A stretch of DNA of 64,000 nucleotides. Origin: Niastella yeongjuensis. GTDB taxonomy: Bacteria > Bacteroidota > Bacteroidia > Chitinophagales > Chitinophagaceae. The position numbers and the translations under genes are program-made. Under the pieces are notes generated by a model. It made no database searches, was not told where the DNA came from, and saw only the letters and a program-made list of their open reading frames with translations. Shown here in pieces: positions 53,750-64,000 of the stretch (the stretch's first letter is position 1; each line of letters begins with the position of its first letter). Where the stretch lies: contig NZ_FOCZ01000011.1 of assembly GCF_900110245.1 (NCBI RefSeq), forward strand, positions 124,001 to 188,000, in the 5' to 3' direction.

Positions 53750-54343
53750 TTATTTCTTCTTATCCTTATATTGTTGATTCAATCCTGAGATCAAATCACC
53801 GGTAATGTTATAAGCAGAATCTTTGTAGTAAATAATAAAACCTGGCTCGTAAGACAGTATATAAGCGAACTTCTTGTCCTTGTTATAATCTTTCAAAAAC
53901 TCTTCTACCTGTTTGCGCAGTTCACTCATGCGGTCAACCTGCAGTTTTTGCATTTCCTGCTCCAGTTCCCCTTTCCGTTGCTGGATCTGTTGTTGTTGCA
54001 AACCCACTTCACGCTGGGCCGTTTCCATTTCAGTCTGGGTAATGTTATTGCCCTTTTCCTGCCATTTACGAACGGTGCGCTGGTACTTGTTCGTTAAGTC
54101 GTTCAATTCAGCATTCATGGCATTCTCTTTCTTCTTCATGTCGCCTGAAACATCTTTGAAATATTCATAATGTTCCTGCAGGGAATCAATATCGAAGTAA
54201 GCTACGGCAAAGCTGGGGGCAGCATTATTATCAGATTTTACAGCTTCTTTTTTCTGTTGGCCTCCTTTGGCAAACTGGAAGTAAAAAAGAACACCAATGA
54301 GAGCAAGAGCGATAATAGATAATAAAGTAGAAATATTTTTCAT
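53750..54343 (-). CDS. OmpH/Skp family periplasmic chaperone
   Basis: A 197-residue protein with an uncleaved-looking N-terminal TM/signal (ISTLLSIIALALIGVLFYFQF) and then the Skp fold. A first strand FAVAYFDIDSLQEHYEYF is followed by two long charged coiled-coil helices (KKKENAMNAELNDLTNKYQR; REVGLQQQQIQQRKGELEQE) and a final strand FAYILSYEPGFIIYYKDSAYNITGDLI. Skp holds unfolded outer-membrane proteins in the periplasm. It is directly downstream of rpoC on the same strand but separated by a terminator. Confidence 0.9.
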   Translation of the reverse strand: MKNISTLLSIIALALIGVLFYFQFAKGGQQKKEAVKSDNNAAPSFAVAYFDIDSLQEHYEYFKDVSGDMKKKENAMNAELNDLTNKYQRTVRKWQEKGNNITQTEMETAQREVGLQQQQIQQRKGELEQEMQKLQVDRMSELRKQVEEFLKDYNKDKKFAYILSYEPGFIIYYKDSAYNITGDLISGLNQQYKDKKK

Positions 54344-54420
54344 GAACGCCTTTTTTGCAAGATATTAATCTGGTTGTAAAGAGAATTGTTAAAACTTTTA
54401 ACAATGGGTTAACCTGTAAT

Positions 54421-54452
54421 AAAAAAGTAGGAAGTGTTTAGCTTCCTACTTT
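54421..54452 (-). terminator. Terminator of rpoBC
   Basis: AAAGTAGGAAG, 7-nt loop, CTTCCTACTTT with a run of A on the left (U tract for the minus strand), 32 bp after the rpoC stop. Confidence 0.85.
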
Positions 54453-54483
54453 GTTTTTATAATCAATGAATTATTGATCGTGA

Positions 54484-57400
54484 TTACTCTTCATCATCAA
54501 AGCTCATCGCTTCGCGGGTTGTTTGCAGCAATTCATATTCTTCCTTGCTACCAACGATCATGTTCTCAAAGTCACGCAAACCAGTACCTGCTGGTATCGG
54601 ATGACCGGTGATCACATTCTCTTTCAAGCCAAGCATATCGTCGGTTTTACCCTGAATGGCAGCCGATGACAATACTTTGGTTGTTTCCTGGAACGATGCT
54701 GCAGAGATCCAGCTTTGCGTACCCAGAGAGGCTTTGGTGATACCCAACAACACAGGATGTGAGGTAGCGGGCTCTGCATCGCGATATTCAACCAGCTTTT
54801 TGTCGGTACGACGCAGCAGCGAGTTTTCTTCGCGAATTTCACGCAGGCTCACGATTTGACCGGCTTTCAAGCGAGCGCTTTCTCCTGGTTCAGAGATAAC
54901 TTTCTTATCAAAGATCCAGTCGTTTTCTTCGTTGAATTCAAAACGGTCAACCAGGTCTTCTTCAAGGAAGCGGGTGTCGCCCGGATCCACGATCTCAACC
55001 TTTTTCATCATTTGACGAACGATTACCTCAATGTGTTTATCGTTGATCTTCACACCTTGTAAGCGGTAAACCTCCTGAATTTCATTCACCACGTATTCCT
55101 GTACAGCAAACGGTCCTTTAATAGCCAGGATATCGCTTGGTGAAACCTGTCCGTCAGACAGTGGCGCACCGGCTTTGTTAAAGTCACCATCCTGAACCAG
55201 GATCTGACGGGTTAACGGAACCAGGTATTTCTTGATAACACCATCTTTCGCTTCCACGATGATCTCGCGGTTACCACGTTTGATGGCGCCAAAGGTTACC
55301 ACACCGTCGATTTCACAAACGATGGCAGGGTTACCCGGGTTACGTGCTTCAAACAACTCAGTTACACGAGGCAGACCCCCGGTGATGTCACGTTGCATCC
55401 GCAGCGTACGAGGTATTTTCACCAACACCTGACCGGCTTTCACATCTTCAGTTTCATCAACCACAATGTGTGAGCCTACTGGCAGGTTGTATTGTTTTAC
55501 ATCCTTGCCTTCGATGATCAGGGTAGGTATCTTGGTTTTATCTTTTGTTTCAATTACTACTTTCTCGCGGTGACCTGTTTGCTCATCCGCTTCTTCACGG
55601 TAAGTGATACCTTCAATTACATTATCGAATTTCACCTGACCTACGATCTCAGCAACGATTACGTTGTTGAACGGATCCCAGGTACAAAGGGTATCGCCTT
55701 TTTTAACATTCTGCCCGTCTTTCACGAACAGGGTTGAACCGTAAGGAACATTCACTACGTTGAGCAAACGATCGTTCTTCAGGTCCACGTTACGGATTTC
55801 ACCGGTACGACCGATTACTACCTGAATTGGATCGCCTTCATTGTTAACCGAAGCTACAGTACGCAAACCGTCGAACTGAATAGTTCCATCGAATTTGGCA
55901 GTGAGTGAAGACTCAACTGAAGCAGATCCGGCAACACCACCCACGTGGAAGGTACGCAGGGTCAACTGTGTACCAGGCTCACCGATTGACTGGGCGGCAA
56001 TGATACCAACCGCGTCACCTTTTTGAGCACGGTTACCTGTAGCCAGGTTTTTACCGTAACATTTTACGCACACCCCGCGCTTGCTTTCGCAAGTCAGTAC
56101 AGAACGGATCTCAACGGTATCGATACCAGCTTCTTCAATCTGTTTACCGATCTCTTCATTGATCTCCTGACCGGCACCAACGATAAGGGTATCGTTAGAC
56201 GGGCTATATACGTTGTGAAGTGAAGTACGGCCAATGATACGATCGTACAGTGGCTCTACTATCTCTTCGTTATCTTTCAGTGCGCTGGTGGCAATACCAC
56301 GCAGTGTACCGCAATCTTCTTCTGTAATTACCACGTCCTGGGCTACGTCCACCAAACGACGGGTCAGGTAACCGGCATCCGCTGTTTTCAAGGCGGTATC
56401 GGCCAAACCTTTACGGGCACCGTGCGTAGAGATGAAGTAATCCAATACGTTCAGACCACCTTTAAAGTTAGAGAGGATCGGGTTTTCGATGATCTCACTT
56501 CCGGTTGAACCTGATTTTCTGGGTTTCGCCATCAGACCTCTGATACCGCACAGCTGTTTGATCTGCTGTTTGGAACCACGGGCTCCGGAATCAAGCATCA
56601 TATATACAGAGTTGAAACCCTGTTTATCGGTGCTCAGCTCACGGATCAACGTTTCGGTAATGCGGGTATCCACACGCGACCAGATGTCTACGATCTGGTT
56701 ATACCGTTCGTTGTTGGTGATAAGACCCATGTTATAGTTATCCCACACCTCATCTACTTCGCCTTTGGCCTGGTCGAGCACATCGCCCTTGATAGATGGG
56801 ATGATAAGGTCATTGATACTGAATGACAGACCACCACGGAAGGCCGTACGGAAACCAAGTTGTTTGATGTCATCGAGGAACTTGGCTGTTTTTGGTACGT
56901 TGGTGATGGTAATGATGTCACCGATGATCTCACGCAAGCTCTTTTTGGTGAGCAGGGCATTGATGTAACCTACTTCTTTCGGAACGAATTCGTTGAAGAT
57001 TACACGACCTACGGTGGTTTCAGTCAGCTTTCTAACGATAGCGCCTTCGTTGTTACGAACATCCACTTTCACTTTAATGTGAGCGTGCAGGTCAACGCGG
57101 TTTTCGTTGTAAGCGATGATCACCTCTTCGGTGCTGTAGAAGGCTTTGCCTTCGCCACGGATAACTTCGGTTTCAGTTGATTTTTTACCCTTGGTAATGT
57201 AGTACAGACCGAGTACCATGTCCTGTGAAGGCAGGGTCATTGGCGCACCATTCTGCGGGTTCAAAATGTTATGTGAAGAAAGCATCAACAGCTGGGCTTC
57301 CAGAACGGCCGCGTTGCTCAAAGGCACGTGAACCGCCATCTGGTCACCGTCAAAGTCGGCGTTGAACGCCGAACACACCAGCGGGTGCAGCTGGATCGCT

Positions 57401-58776
57401 TTACCTTCAATCAGTTTAGGCTGGAAGGCCTGGATTGACAAACGGTGAAGCGTTGGGGCACGGTTTAACATAACCGGGTGACCTTTCAGGATATTTTCAA
57501 GGATATCCCAAACCACCGCTTCTTTTCTATCAACCAGCTTACGAGCCGATTTTACAGTTTTAACGATACCTCTTTCAATCAGTTTACGAATGATGAACGG
57601 TTTGAACAATTCAGCCGCCATATCTTTCGGTAAACCACACTCGTGCAGTTTCAACTCAGGACCTACCACGATTACAGAACGACCGGAGTAGTCAACACGT
57701 TTACCCAACAGGTTCTGACGGAAACGTCCTTGTTTACCTTTCAGTACATCCGACAGTGATTTCAGTGCGCGACCACCTTCGGCTTTTACTGCGTTTGATT
57801 TACGTGAGTTATCGAACAGAGAGTCAACCGCTTCCTGAAGCATACGTTTTTCGTTACGTAAGATCACCTCAGGGGCTTTGATCTCCAATAATCTTTTCAA
57901 ACGGTTATTACGAATGATCACCCGGCGATACAGGTCGTTCAGATCTGATGAAGCGAAACGACCGCCATCCAGGGGAACCAACGGACGCAGTTCAGGCGGA
58001 ATAACCGGAATGTATTGCATTACCATCCACTCAGGGCGGTTGGTGATGCGGCTATTGGCCTCGCGGAAAGCTTCTACTACGCTCAAACGCTTCAGGGCAT
58101 CGGCTTTACGTTGCTGTGAAGTTTCGGTAGCAGCTGCGTTACGCAGGTCGAATGATAATGTATCCAGTTCAATTCTTTGCAACAGATCGTGTACTGCTTC
58201 AGCACCCATCTTCGCAATGAATTTTTGAGGATCGTCATCTGGCAGGTACTGGTTCTCCTTAGGCAGGTTCTCCAGTATTTCCAGGTATTCTTCTTCAGTT
58301 AACAGATCGCCCGATTTCAGGTTGCGATCTTCCCGGATGCCTGGTTGAATTACTACAAAACGCTCGTAGTAAACGATGCTCTCCAGTTTTTTGGAGCTAA
58401 CACCGAGCAGGTAGCCGATTTTATTGGGTAAGCTTTTGAAATACCAGATGTGTACAACAGGAACCACCAGTTTAATGTGGCCCATGCGCTCACGACGTAC
58501 TTTCTTTTCTGTTACTTCAACACCACAACGGTCACACACGATCCCTTTATAACGGATACGTTTGTACTTTCCGCACGCGCACTCATAATCCTTTACAGGC
58601 CCGAAAATACGTTCGCAGAATAAACCATCACGCTCAGGTTTGTACGTACGATAGTTAATGGTTTCAGGTTTCAACACCTCACCGTAGCTGCGTTCCAAAA
58701 TGGAATCCGGTGAAGCCAGCCCGATAGTGATCTTAGAAAATGTGGCTCTGGGACGATTATCTTTTTTAATAGCCAT
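54484..58776 (-). CDS. rpoC: DNA-directed RNA polymerase subunit beta'
   Basis: A 1430-residue catalytic subunit, full length. Zinc ribbon cysteines at 66, 68, 81 and 84 (ECACGKY..CDRCG), the rudder and bridge region, and the absolutely conserved [12 protein letters not shown] at residues 472-483 with three Asp that bind the catalytic Mg. A second zinc site ([13 protein letters not shown]) follows, then the trigger-loop region [20 protein letters not shown]. It ends with MSFDDEE. Second gene of the rpoBC unit, 110 bp after rpoB with a hairpin between. Confidence 0.98.
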   Translation of the reverse strand: MAIKKDNRPRATFSKITIGLASPDSILERSYGEVLKPETINYRTYKPERDGLFCERIFGPVKDYECACGKYKRIRYKGIVCDRCGVEVTEKKVRRERMGHIKLVVPVVHIWYFKSLPNKIGYLLGVSSKKLESIVYYERFVVIQPGIREDRNLKSGDLLTEEEYLEILENLPKENQYLPDDDPQKFIAKMGAEAVHDLLQRIELDTLSFDLRNAAATETSQQRKADALKRLSVVEAFREANSRITNRPEWMVMQYIPVIPPELRPLVPLDGGRFASSDLNDLYRRVIIRNNRLKRLLEIKAPEVILRNEKRMLQEAVDSLFDNSRKSNAVKAEGGRALKSLSDVLKGKQGRFRQNLLGKRVDYSGRSVIVVGPELKLHECGLPKDMAAELFKPFIIRKLIERGIVKTVKSARKLVDRKEAVVWDILENILKGHPVMLNRAPTLHRLSIQAFQPKLIEGKAIQLHPLVCSAFNADFDGDQMAVHVPLSNAAVLEAQLLMLSSHNILNPQNGAPMTLPSQDMVLGLYYITKGKKSTETEVIRGEGKAFYSTEEVIIAYNENRVDLHAHIKVKVDVRNNEGAIVRKLTETTVGRVIFNEFVPKEVGYINALLTKKSLREIIGDIITITNVPKTAKFLDDIKQLGFRTAFRGGLSFSINDLIIPSIKGDVLDQAKGEVDEVWDNYNMGLITNNERYNQIVDIWSRVDTRITETLIRELSTDKQGFNSVYMMLDSGARGSKQQIKQLCGIRGLMAKPRKSGSTGSEIIENPILSNFKGGLNVLDYFISTHGARKGLADTALKTADAGYLTRRLVDVAQDVVITEEDCGTLRGIATSALKDNEEIVEPLYDRIIGRTSLHNVYSPSNDTLIVGAGQEINEEIGKQIEEAGIDTVEIRSVLTCESKRGVCVKCYGKNLATGNRAQKGDAVGIIAAQSIGEPGTQLTLRTFHVGGVAGSASVESSLTAKFDGTIQFDGLRTVASVNNEGDPIQVVIGRTGEIRNVDLKNDRLLNVVNVPYGSTLFVKDGQNVKKGDTLCTWDPFNNVIVAEIVGQVKFDNVIEGITYREEADEQTGHREKVVIETKDKTKIPTLIIEGKDVKQYNLPVGSHIVVDETEDVKAGQVLVKIPRTLRMQRDITGGLPRVTELFEARNPGNPAIVCEIDGVVTFGAIKRGNREIIVEAKDGVIKKYLVPLTRQILVQDGDFNKAGAPLSDGQVSPSDILAIKGPFAVQEYVVNEIQEVYRLQGVKINDKHIEVIVRQMMKKVEIVDPGDTRFLEEDLVDRFEFNEENDWIFDKKVISEPGESARLKAGQIVSLREIREENSLLRRTDKKLVEYRDAEPATSHPVLLGITKASLGTQSWISAASFQETTKVLSSAAIQGKTDDMLGLKENVITGHPIPAGTGLRDFENMIVGSKEEYELLQTTREAMSFDDEE

Positions 58777-58841
58777 ATTTTGATTGTCTTATTTCAGATT
58801 TAAAATTATTGGTACCCTTCCCTGATGTTTGATGTTGGAAT

Positions 58842-58878
58842 GCAGAGATTCCGGGATTTTAACTCCCGAAATCTCTAC
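58842..58878 (-). promoter_or_regulatory. Hairpin between rpoB and rpoC
   Basis: 15-bp imperfect stem (13 pairs; arms GCAGAGATTCCGGGA and TCCCGAAATCTCTAC) with a 7-nt loop, in the 110-bp gap. No T run, so it may be a processing or stability element rather than a terminator. Confidence 0.5.
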
Positions 58879-58886
58879 ATCAAATA

Positions 58887-61800
58887 TTATTCAAATTTCA
58901 GGTCAAGACCCAATCCTCTCAATTCATGCACCAATACATTGAACGACTCAGGAATACCAGCTCTTGGTATATTATCACCTTTAACAATTGCCTCGTAGGT
59001 TTTTGCCCGGCCGATAATATCATCCGATTTAATGGTGAGCAGTTCCTGCAGGATGTTAGAAGCACCATATGCTTCCAGTGCCCACACCTCCATTTCACCA
59101 AAACGCTGACCACCGAACTGAGCTTTACCACCCAAAGGTTGTTGTGTGATAAGACTGTAGGGTCCGATAGAACGGGCGTGCATCTTATCATCAACCATGT
59201 GGTGCAGTTTGATCATGTAGATCACACCTACGGTTGCTTTTTGGTGGAAACGATCTCCTGTTTCACCATCATACAGGTGCGTGTGGCCGAAGCTTGGCAA
59301 TCCTGCATTATTGATATTCTGAGCTATTTCATCGGTTGTGGCACCATCGAAGATCGGAGTAGCGAACTTCACACCCATTTTCAAACCGGCCCAGCCTAAT
59401 ACGGTTTCATAGATCTGGCCCAGGTTCATACGGGAAGGTACCCCCAGTGGGTTCAACACAATGTCAACCGGTGTACCATCTTCCAGGAACGGCATGTCTT
59501 CAGCACGCACGATCTTGGCAACGATACCTTTGTTACCGTGGCGGCCGGCCATTTTATCACCCACTTTCAGCTTACGCTTAACAGCCAGGTATACTTTAGC
59601 CAGTTTCAACACACCAGCAGGTAACTCGTCACCGATTGAAATGTTGAATTTCTCTCTCTTATATCTACCCAGTTCTTCGTTGTACTTGATGTTATAGTTG
59701 TGCAACAAAGTGTTGATGGCATCATCGATAGAAGCATCACCAGTCCAACCCAGCGGGTTTACGTTTTGATAATCGATAGAACCCAGGTTCTTTGGATTGA
59801 ATTTGGCGCCTTTACCGATCTGCACTTCACCGAAGTTGTTGTTAACACCTGCAGAAGCCTTGTCTTTCAACAGGGTTTGCAGTTTGTTCAACAGCTCTTC
59901 TTTCAAGTCTTCTTCATTTTTCTCGTGCACTTTTTCCAGCTTTTCCAAAGAGGCCTTCTCACGGATCTTCGCGTTCTTGTCTTTCTTGGCGCGTTGGAAC
60001 AGCTTTTTACCGATTACCACACCTTCTACCCCGTTTGGCGCTTTCAAAGAAGCATCTTTGGCATCACCGGCTTTATCACCGAAGATGGCGCGTAACAGTT
60101 TTTCTTCAGGTGTAGGATCGCTTTCTCCTTTAGGAGTGATCTTACCGATCAGGATATCGCCCTCTTTAATAGCGGCACCCAAACGGATGATACCATTTTC
60201 ATCCAGGTCTTTGGTAGCTTCTTCCGATACGTTTGGAATATCCGGTGTCAGCTCTTCTTCACCCAGTTTGGTATCACGTACTTCCAGTTCATATTCAGAA
60301 ATGTGAATAGAAGTGAACAGGTCTTCTTTGGCTACTCTTTCGCTGATTACGATGGCATCCTCGAAGTTGTACCCTTTCCATGGCATGAATGCCACTTTCA
60401 GGTTACGGCCCAAAGCCAGTTCACCACCCTGTACCGCGTAACCTTCAGTAAGGAAGTCGCCTTTTTTCATGCGTTGTCCTTTTCTAACCGCAGGTTTGTG
60501 GTTGATACAGGTTTCCTGGTTGGTTTTTATGAATTTAGTCAGTTTGTAAACTTTCAGATCGTCCTCAAAACTCACCAGACGGTCAGCTTCGGTACGGTCG
60601 TAGCGAACGTGAATTTCACTACCATCAACGTACTCTACCACACCATCTCCTTCAGACAGGATCTGTACACGGGCGTCGCGGGCAGCTTTTGCTTCCAAAC
60701 CTGTACCCACGATCGGGCTTTCAGGACGGATCAGCGGCACAGCCTGACGTTGCATGTTCGATCCCATCAGCGCACGGTTGGCGTCATCATGTTCAAGGAA
60801 GGGGATCAGGGAAGCACTCAAACCCACGATCTGGTTGGGCGCTACGTCCATGAACTCCACTTCGCTCTTCTCCAGGATCGGGAAGTCACCCGTTTGACGG
60901 GAAGTGATCTTATCTTCTACGAAGTTTCCTTTCTCATCCAATGGAGAACTTGCCTGGGCGATCTTGGCGTTGTCCTCTTCTTCAGCACTCAGGAAGGTGA
61001 GTTTTTTCAGATCAACCTTTCCATTATCTACAACGTGGTATGGTGTTTCGATAAAGCCCATTTCGTTGATCTTCGCGTGTACGCAAAGCGTAGAGATCAA
61101 ACCGATGTTCGGTCCTTCCGGAGTTTCAATGGTACACAAACGGCCGTAGTGGCTATAGTGTACGTCACGAACCTCGAAACCGGCTCTTTCACGGCTCAAA
61201 CCACCGGGTCCGAGTGCGGAGATACGACGCTTGTGCGTGATCTCACTCAGCGGGTTGGTTTGATCGAGGAACTGCGACAACTGAGAGGTACCGAAGAAGG
61301 AGTTGATCACTGACGACAACGTTCTGGCGTTAATCAGGTCAACCGGTGTAAACACCTCATTATCACGTACGTTCATACGTTCGCGGATGGTACGGGCCAT
61401 ACGGGCCAAACCAACACCGAACTGAGCATATAACTGCTCACCTACGGTACGTACACGACGGTTGCTCAGGTGATCGATGTCATCGATTTCCGCTTTACCA
61501 TTGGTTAAACGAACCAGGTATTTAATGATCTCGATGATATCTTCTTTTGTTAAAGTCTTTTGATCGAGCGGCTGATTCAACAACAGCTTGCGGTTGATCT
61601 TGTAGCGACCTACTTCACCTAAATCGTAACGCTTGTCGCTGAAGAACAATTTATCAATGATACCGCGGGCTGTTTCATCATCCGGCGCATCGGCTCCGCG
61701 CAACTGGCGGTAGATGTGCTGAACGGCTTCCAGCTCACTGTTTGAAGTATCTTTATTAAGGGTGTTATAGATGATTGCGTAATCACCACCTACATCTTCT

Positions 61801-62690
61801 TTTTGCACGAATACGCTTTTCACATCCATATCGGCGATCATATCCACTGCTTCTTCATCCAGCACGGTATCGCGCTCCAGCACCACCTCATTTCTTTCGA
61901 TAGACACTACCTCACCGGTATCCTCGTCTACGAAATCTTCAACCCATGTTCTTAATACACGGGCAGCCAGGCGTTTGCCCAGATATTTCTGCAGTGATTT
62001 TTTATCGCCTTTTACTTCGTCGGCCATACCGAACAGCTCCAGGATATCTTTATCCGTTTCGTAACCGATTGAACGCAACAGCGTGGTAACCGGGAATTTC
62101 TTCTTACGGTCGATATACGCATACATTACGTTATTGATATCGGTAGCGAACTCCATCCACGCACCTTTGAAAGGAATTACGCGGGCAGAATAGATCTTGG
62201 TACCGTTGGGGTGAATTGACTGTCCGAAGAATACACCAGGTGAACGGTGTAATTGAGACACCACCACACGCTCAGCTCCGTTGATCACGAAGGTACCGCG
62301 GGGGGTCATGTAAGGAATGTTCCCCAGAAACACATCCTGAACGATGGTTTGGAAGTCCACGTGCTCTTCGTCATTACAACTCAGCCTCAGTTTCGCTTTT
62401 AGGGGAACGGCATATGTTAAACCGCGCTCCATACACTCTTCAATGGTGTAGCGGGGCGGGTCGATGAAATAGTCCAAAAACTCCAGCACGAAGATGTTAC
62501 GTGTGTCGGTAATGGGAAAGTTTTCCTTAAACACCTTGAACAACCCTTCAATGTTACGCTTATCGGGCGTGGTCTCTAATTGGAAAAACTCTTTGAAAGA
62601 TTGAATTTGTACTTCTAGTAAGTCAGGTGCATCAGAAAGGTTTTTAATTTTTCCGAAGTTGACCCTTGTTGACAGTTTTGTTGAAGACAT
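58887..62690 (-). CDS. rpoB: DNA-directed RNA polymerase subunit beta
   Basis: A 1267-residue subunit from the ATG at [20 protein letters not shown]; the longest frame adds 18 residues ([17 protein letters not shown]) that look untypical for the family. Visible blocks: fork and rifampicin region [20 protein letters not shown] and [27 protein letters not shown], and the C-terminal [17 protein letters not shown]. The rifampicin pocket residues look wild type ([22 protein letters not shown] region), so no resistance mutation is seen. Preceded by a promoter, not by rplL. Confidence 0.98.
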   Translation of the reverse strand: MSSTKLSTRVNFGKIKNLSDAPDLLEVQIQSFKEFFQLETTPDKRNIEGLFKVFKENFPITDTRNIFVLEFLDYFIDPPRYTIEECMERGLTYAVPLKAKLRLSCNDEEHVDFQTIVQDVFLGNIPYMTPRGTFVINGAERVVVSQLHRSPGVFFGQSIHPNGTKIYSARVIPFKGAWMEFATDINNVMYAYIDRKKKFPVTTLLRSIGYETDKDILELFGMADEVKGDKKSLQKYLGKRLAARVLRTWVEDFVDEDTGEVVSIERNEVVLERDTVLDEEAVDMIADMDVKSVFVQKEDVGGDYAIIYNTLNKDTSNSELEAVQHIYRQLRGADAPDDETARGIIDKLFFSDKRYDLGEVGRYKINRKLLLNQPLDQKTLTKEDIIEIIKYLVRLTNGKAEIDDIDHLSNRRVRTVGEQLYAQFGVGLARMARTIRERMNVRDNEVFTPVDLINARTLSSVINSFFGTSQLSQFLDQTNPLSEITHKRRISALGPGGLSRERAGFEVRDVHYSHYGRLCTIETPEGPNIGLISTLCVHAKINEMGFIETPYHVVDNGKVDLKKLTFLSAEEEDNAKIAQASSPLDEKGNFVEDKITSRQTGDFPILEKSEVEFMDVAPNQIVGLSASLIPFLEHDDANRALMGSNMQRQAVPLIRPESPIVGTGLEAKAARDARVQILSEGDGVVEYVDGSEIHVRYDRTEADRLVSFEDDLKVYKLTKFIKTNQETCINHKPAVRKGQRMKKGDFLTEGYAVQGGELALGRNLKVAFMPWKGYNFEDAIVISERVAKEDLFTSIHISEYELEVRDTKLGEEELTPDIPNVSEEATKDLDENGIIRLGAAIKEGDILIGKITPKGESDPTPEEKLLRAIFGDKAGDAKDASLKAPNGVEGVVIGKKLFQRAKKDKNAKIREKASLEKLEKVHEKNEEDLKEELLNKLQTLLKDKASAGVNNNFGEVQIGKGAKFNPKNLGSIDYQNVNPLGWTGDASIDDAINTLLHNYNIKYNEELGRYKREKFNISIGDELPAGVLKLAKVYLAVKRKLKVGDKMAGRHGNKGIVAKIVRAEDMPFLEDGTPVDIVLNPLGVPSRMNLGQIYETVLGWAGLKMGVKFATPIFDGATTDEIAQNINNAGLPSFGHTHLYDGETGDRFHQKATVGVIYMIKLHHMVDDKMHARSIGPYSLITQQPLGGKAQFGGQRFGEMEVWALEAYGASNILQELLTIKSDDIIGRAKTYEAIVKGDNIPRAGIPESFNVLVHELRGLGLDLKFE

Positions 62691-62892
62691 ATTGCTTAAA
62701 ACCGGTTTTTTTAATTGTTCGTACGACAAAACATCTATAGACAAAAAAAATTTTCCTTGCGAATTTTACCCTTTTTTGTTCAGACTGAACTGTAAAGGTT
62801 AAATTCCCAAAGAATTATAAAAGAGGCAGTTATGTTAAGTTGGCCATGTAGCAACGTACCTCTGCTAATTAGCTTTTGTGAAAAATGGAGGG

Positions 62893-62922
62893 CAAAGGTA
62901 AGAAATATACCTATACGGACAA
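62893..62922 (-). promoter_or_regulatory. Promoter of rpoBC
   Basis: On the minus strand TTG (62920-62922), 19-bp gap, TACCTTTG (62893-62900): an exact Bacteroidota -33/-7 pair. Transcription would begin near 62886, leaving a leader of about 195 nt before rpoB. Confidence 0.7.
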
Positions 62923-63073
62923 GAATTTATTCACATTATCCCGCCGCCACTCCTGTAATTTTTTTCCCAACTGTAAAGCATTGAAAAATAAGGTGTATAA
63001 TTTTTCTTCATGTTTTCAATTTACGTACTTCTTCTGATTTGACCAAAACCACCTGAAACCGGGCCTAAAAAAC
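62923..63073. other. Intergenic, A/T-rich
   Basis: Between the rpoBC promoter and the terminator of the SusD gene. No open frame or other element seen. Confidence 0.4.
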
Positions 63074-63108
63074 AAAGCCGCAAAGGCATGGTGACCTTCG
63101 CGGCTTAT
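63074..63108 (-). terminator. Terminator of the right-edge SusD gene
   Basis: AAGCCGC.AAGG, loop, CCTT.GCGGCTT, 32 bp after the stop. The pairing insulates rpoBC from the SusD transcript. Confidence 0.7.
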
Positions 63109-63139
63109 AAAACGGCTACATATTAATCTTATTTACTCA

Positions 63140-64000
63140 TTAATTTACACCGGGGTACCCATCGTTTTGGGGCCTCAGCTTAGGATTATTTTGCATTTCA
63201 AGGGTAGGAAGCGGGAACAACAGGTGCTTTTTGGCCAGTGTGGTCACGCCATCAGGAAATTTATGACCTTCGAAAGCCTCAAAGCTCTTGTTGCTTTCAT
63301 TGTATGCTTTTCTCAGCCTTACCATATCAAACCAGGTCACCCCCTCATAACACAGCTCATGCCAGCGCTCACTCAACACTGCATCTCTGAAAGTAGTCTG
63401 GGTATAGCTGCCCAGGGTGCCTGTTGCCAGGCCAGCCCGGTCGCGGATGCTTTTCAGGGCATCCAGGGCATTCTGGTTTGGCCCGGCACCTGCTTCGTTC
63501 TGCGCCTCCGCATAGGTAAGCAATACCTGCGCATACCGGATGTTCATCCAGTTCAAGCCGCTGTTCGCAGTTCCCTTACTGCCAAACGTACCGTTAGCGC
63601 CAATATCAAAATGTTTATAAATGTAAGGTGCGCCCAATTGTTTCAACGTGTCAAATCCCCCATCGTAATAGGAAGTATAAAAGAAGCCCTGGCGATCGAT
63701 CGTTCTTTTGTCTCCTGCTTCAAATGAATTGACGAATTGGGTGGCCGGTGTAGTGGACCCAACTTCGGTACCATAGGCCGAAATTTCTTTGAAATTGGGC
63801 AGCAATATAGCCTGGTTTCCATTGTTGGCGACCCCGGACAGAAACTGAATTTCAAAAATTTGTTCTCCCATGTTTTCCTTTGATTCGTCGTGCAGACTAT
63901 TGTAGTCGCCAAACAGTGCAAACTTTCCACTGGTGATTACTTCATTGGCTTTATCGGCGGCCATTTGATAATAAGGCGCCTTTTTATCCAATGGATAACC
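63140..64000 (-). CDS. RagB/SusD family nutrient-binding protein, 5' end outside the window
   Basis: The C-terminal ~286 residues of a SusD-like lipoprotein. The frame stays open to the window edge (GYPLDKKAPYYQMAADKANE), so the in-frame ATG near 63991 is not its start. Family signs: AADKANEVITSGKFALFGDY, ENMGEQIFEIQF, NWMNIRYAQVLLTYAEAQNE, LKSIRDRAGLA and LSERWHELCYEGVTWFDMVRLRKAY. The end HLLFPLPTLEMQNNPKLRPQN is typical. A susC gene is expected just beyond the right edge. It is a different SusD from the one at 9-11 kb. Confidence 0.92.
   Translation of the reverse strand, partial: GYPLDKKAPYYQMAADKANEVITSGKFALFGDYNSLHDESKENMGEQIFEIQFLSGVANNGNQAILLPNFKEISAYGTEVGSTTPATQFVNSFEAGDKRTIDRQGFFYTSYYDGGFDTLKQLGAPYIYKHFDIGANGTFGSKGTANSGLNWMNIRYAQVLLTYAEAQNEAGAGPNQNALDALKSIRDRAGLATGTLGSYTQTTFRDAVLSERWHELCYEGVTWFDMVRLRKAYNESNKSFEAFEGHKFPDGVTTLAKKHLLFPLPTLEMQNNPKLRPQNDGYPGVN

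Noticed and set aside
60303-61313. 336-codon plus-strand frame inside rpoB
   Set aside because: Antisense shadow of the rpoB reading frame. Its protein has no family pattern and rpoB is certain on the other strand.

Overview
The window reads as chromosomal DNA of a Bacteroidota member, most likely family Chitinophagaceae (Chitinophaga/Niastella-like). Grounds: rpoB and rpoC of Bacteroidota type, a complete SusC/SusD pair plus a second SusD, secreted proteins with type IX secretion (T9SS) tails, several AraC regulators, and -7 promoter elements of the form TAnnTTTG. The genus is an inference; no rRNA gene is present. The only RNA gene seen is tRNA-Asp(GTC).

Layout. 0.2-5 kb: small plus-strand accessory enzymes (VOC protein, AraC regulator, PEP-mutase-like protein, NTF2-like protein, RibD-C reductase) ending in a secreted sialate O-acetylesterase whose signal peptide is readable only from a non-ATG start. 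5.1-6.3 kb: three small overlapping genes of unknown role. 6.5-15 kb: a susC-susD-phosphoesterase operon facing a TetR gene, with a palindromic operator candidate between them. 15-21.6 kb: surface polysaccharide functions (GT2 glycosyltransferase, FkbM methyltransferase, MBOAT acyltransferase with its SGNH-like partner) and an NmrA protein. The last three genes lie between tRNA-Asp and a degenerate copy of that tRNA's 3' end plus terminator. 22-33 kb: regulators and secreted proteins: AraC plus esterase, FG-GAP propeller, Lrp, kelch lipoprotein, a CE15 glucuronoyl esterase split by an in-frame TGA, and a ThuA-CBM6-fascin T9SS protein. 33-43.5 kb: FtsX-type permease, AraC-SDR-NTF2-NTF2 group, membrane-bound AraC regulator, small membrane proteins, CPA1 antiporter, KTSC protein. 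43.7-43.9 kb: a 42-bp repeat array ending in a perfect 48-nt palindrome. 44-54 kb: GH2 hydrolase, accA, dapA, ribonuclease Z, heptose kinase, APC permease, OmpH/Skp. 54.5-62.7 kb: rpoC and rpoB, with a good promoter of their own and no rplL beside them. The right edge is a SusD gene running out of the window.

Decay is a recurring theme. Remnants include a fructosamine kinase lacking its catalytic core, a frameshifted TonB-receptor-like C-terminus under an AraC gene, an orphan TPR tail, a 38-codon ATP-grasp-like N-terminus, a small frameshifted tail next to lrp, and the TGA in the CE15 gene. 

The genes fit a polymer-degrading life style: capture through SusCD, secreted T9SS enzymes acting on plant or microbial glycans, and local AraC/TetR/Lrp control. 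The most distinctive unit is the TetR-controlled SusCD operon whose enzyme is a beta-propeller phosphoesterase rather than a glycoside hydrolase. No CRISPR array, rRNA, insertion sequence or phage gene was seen.
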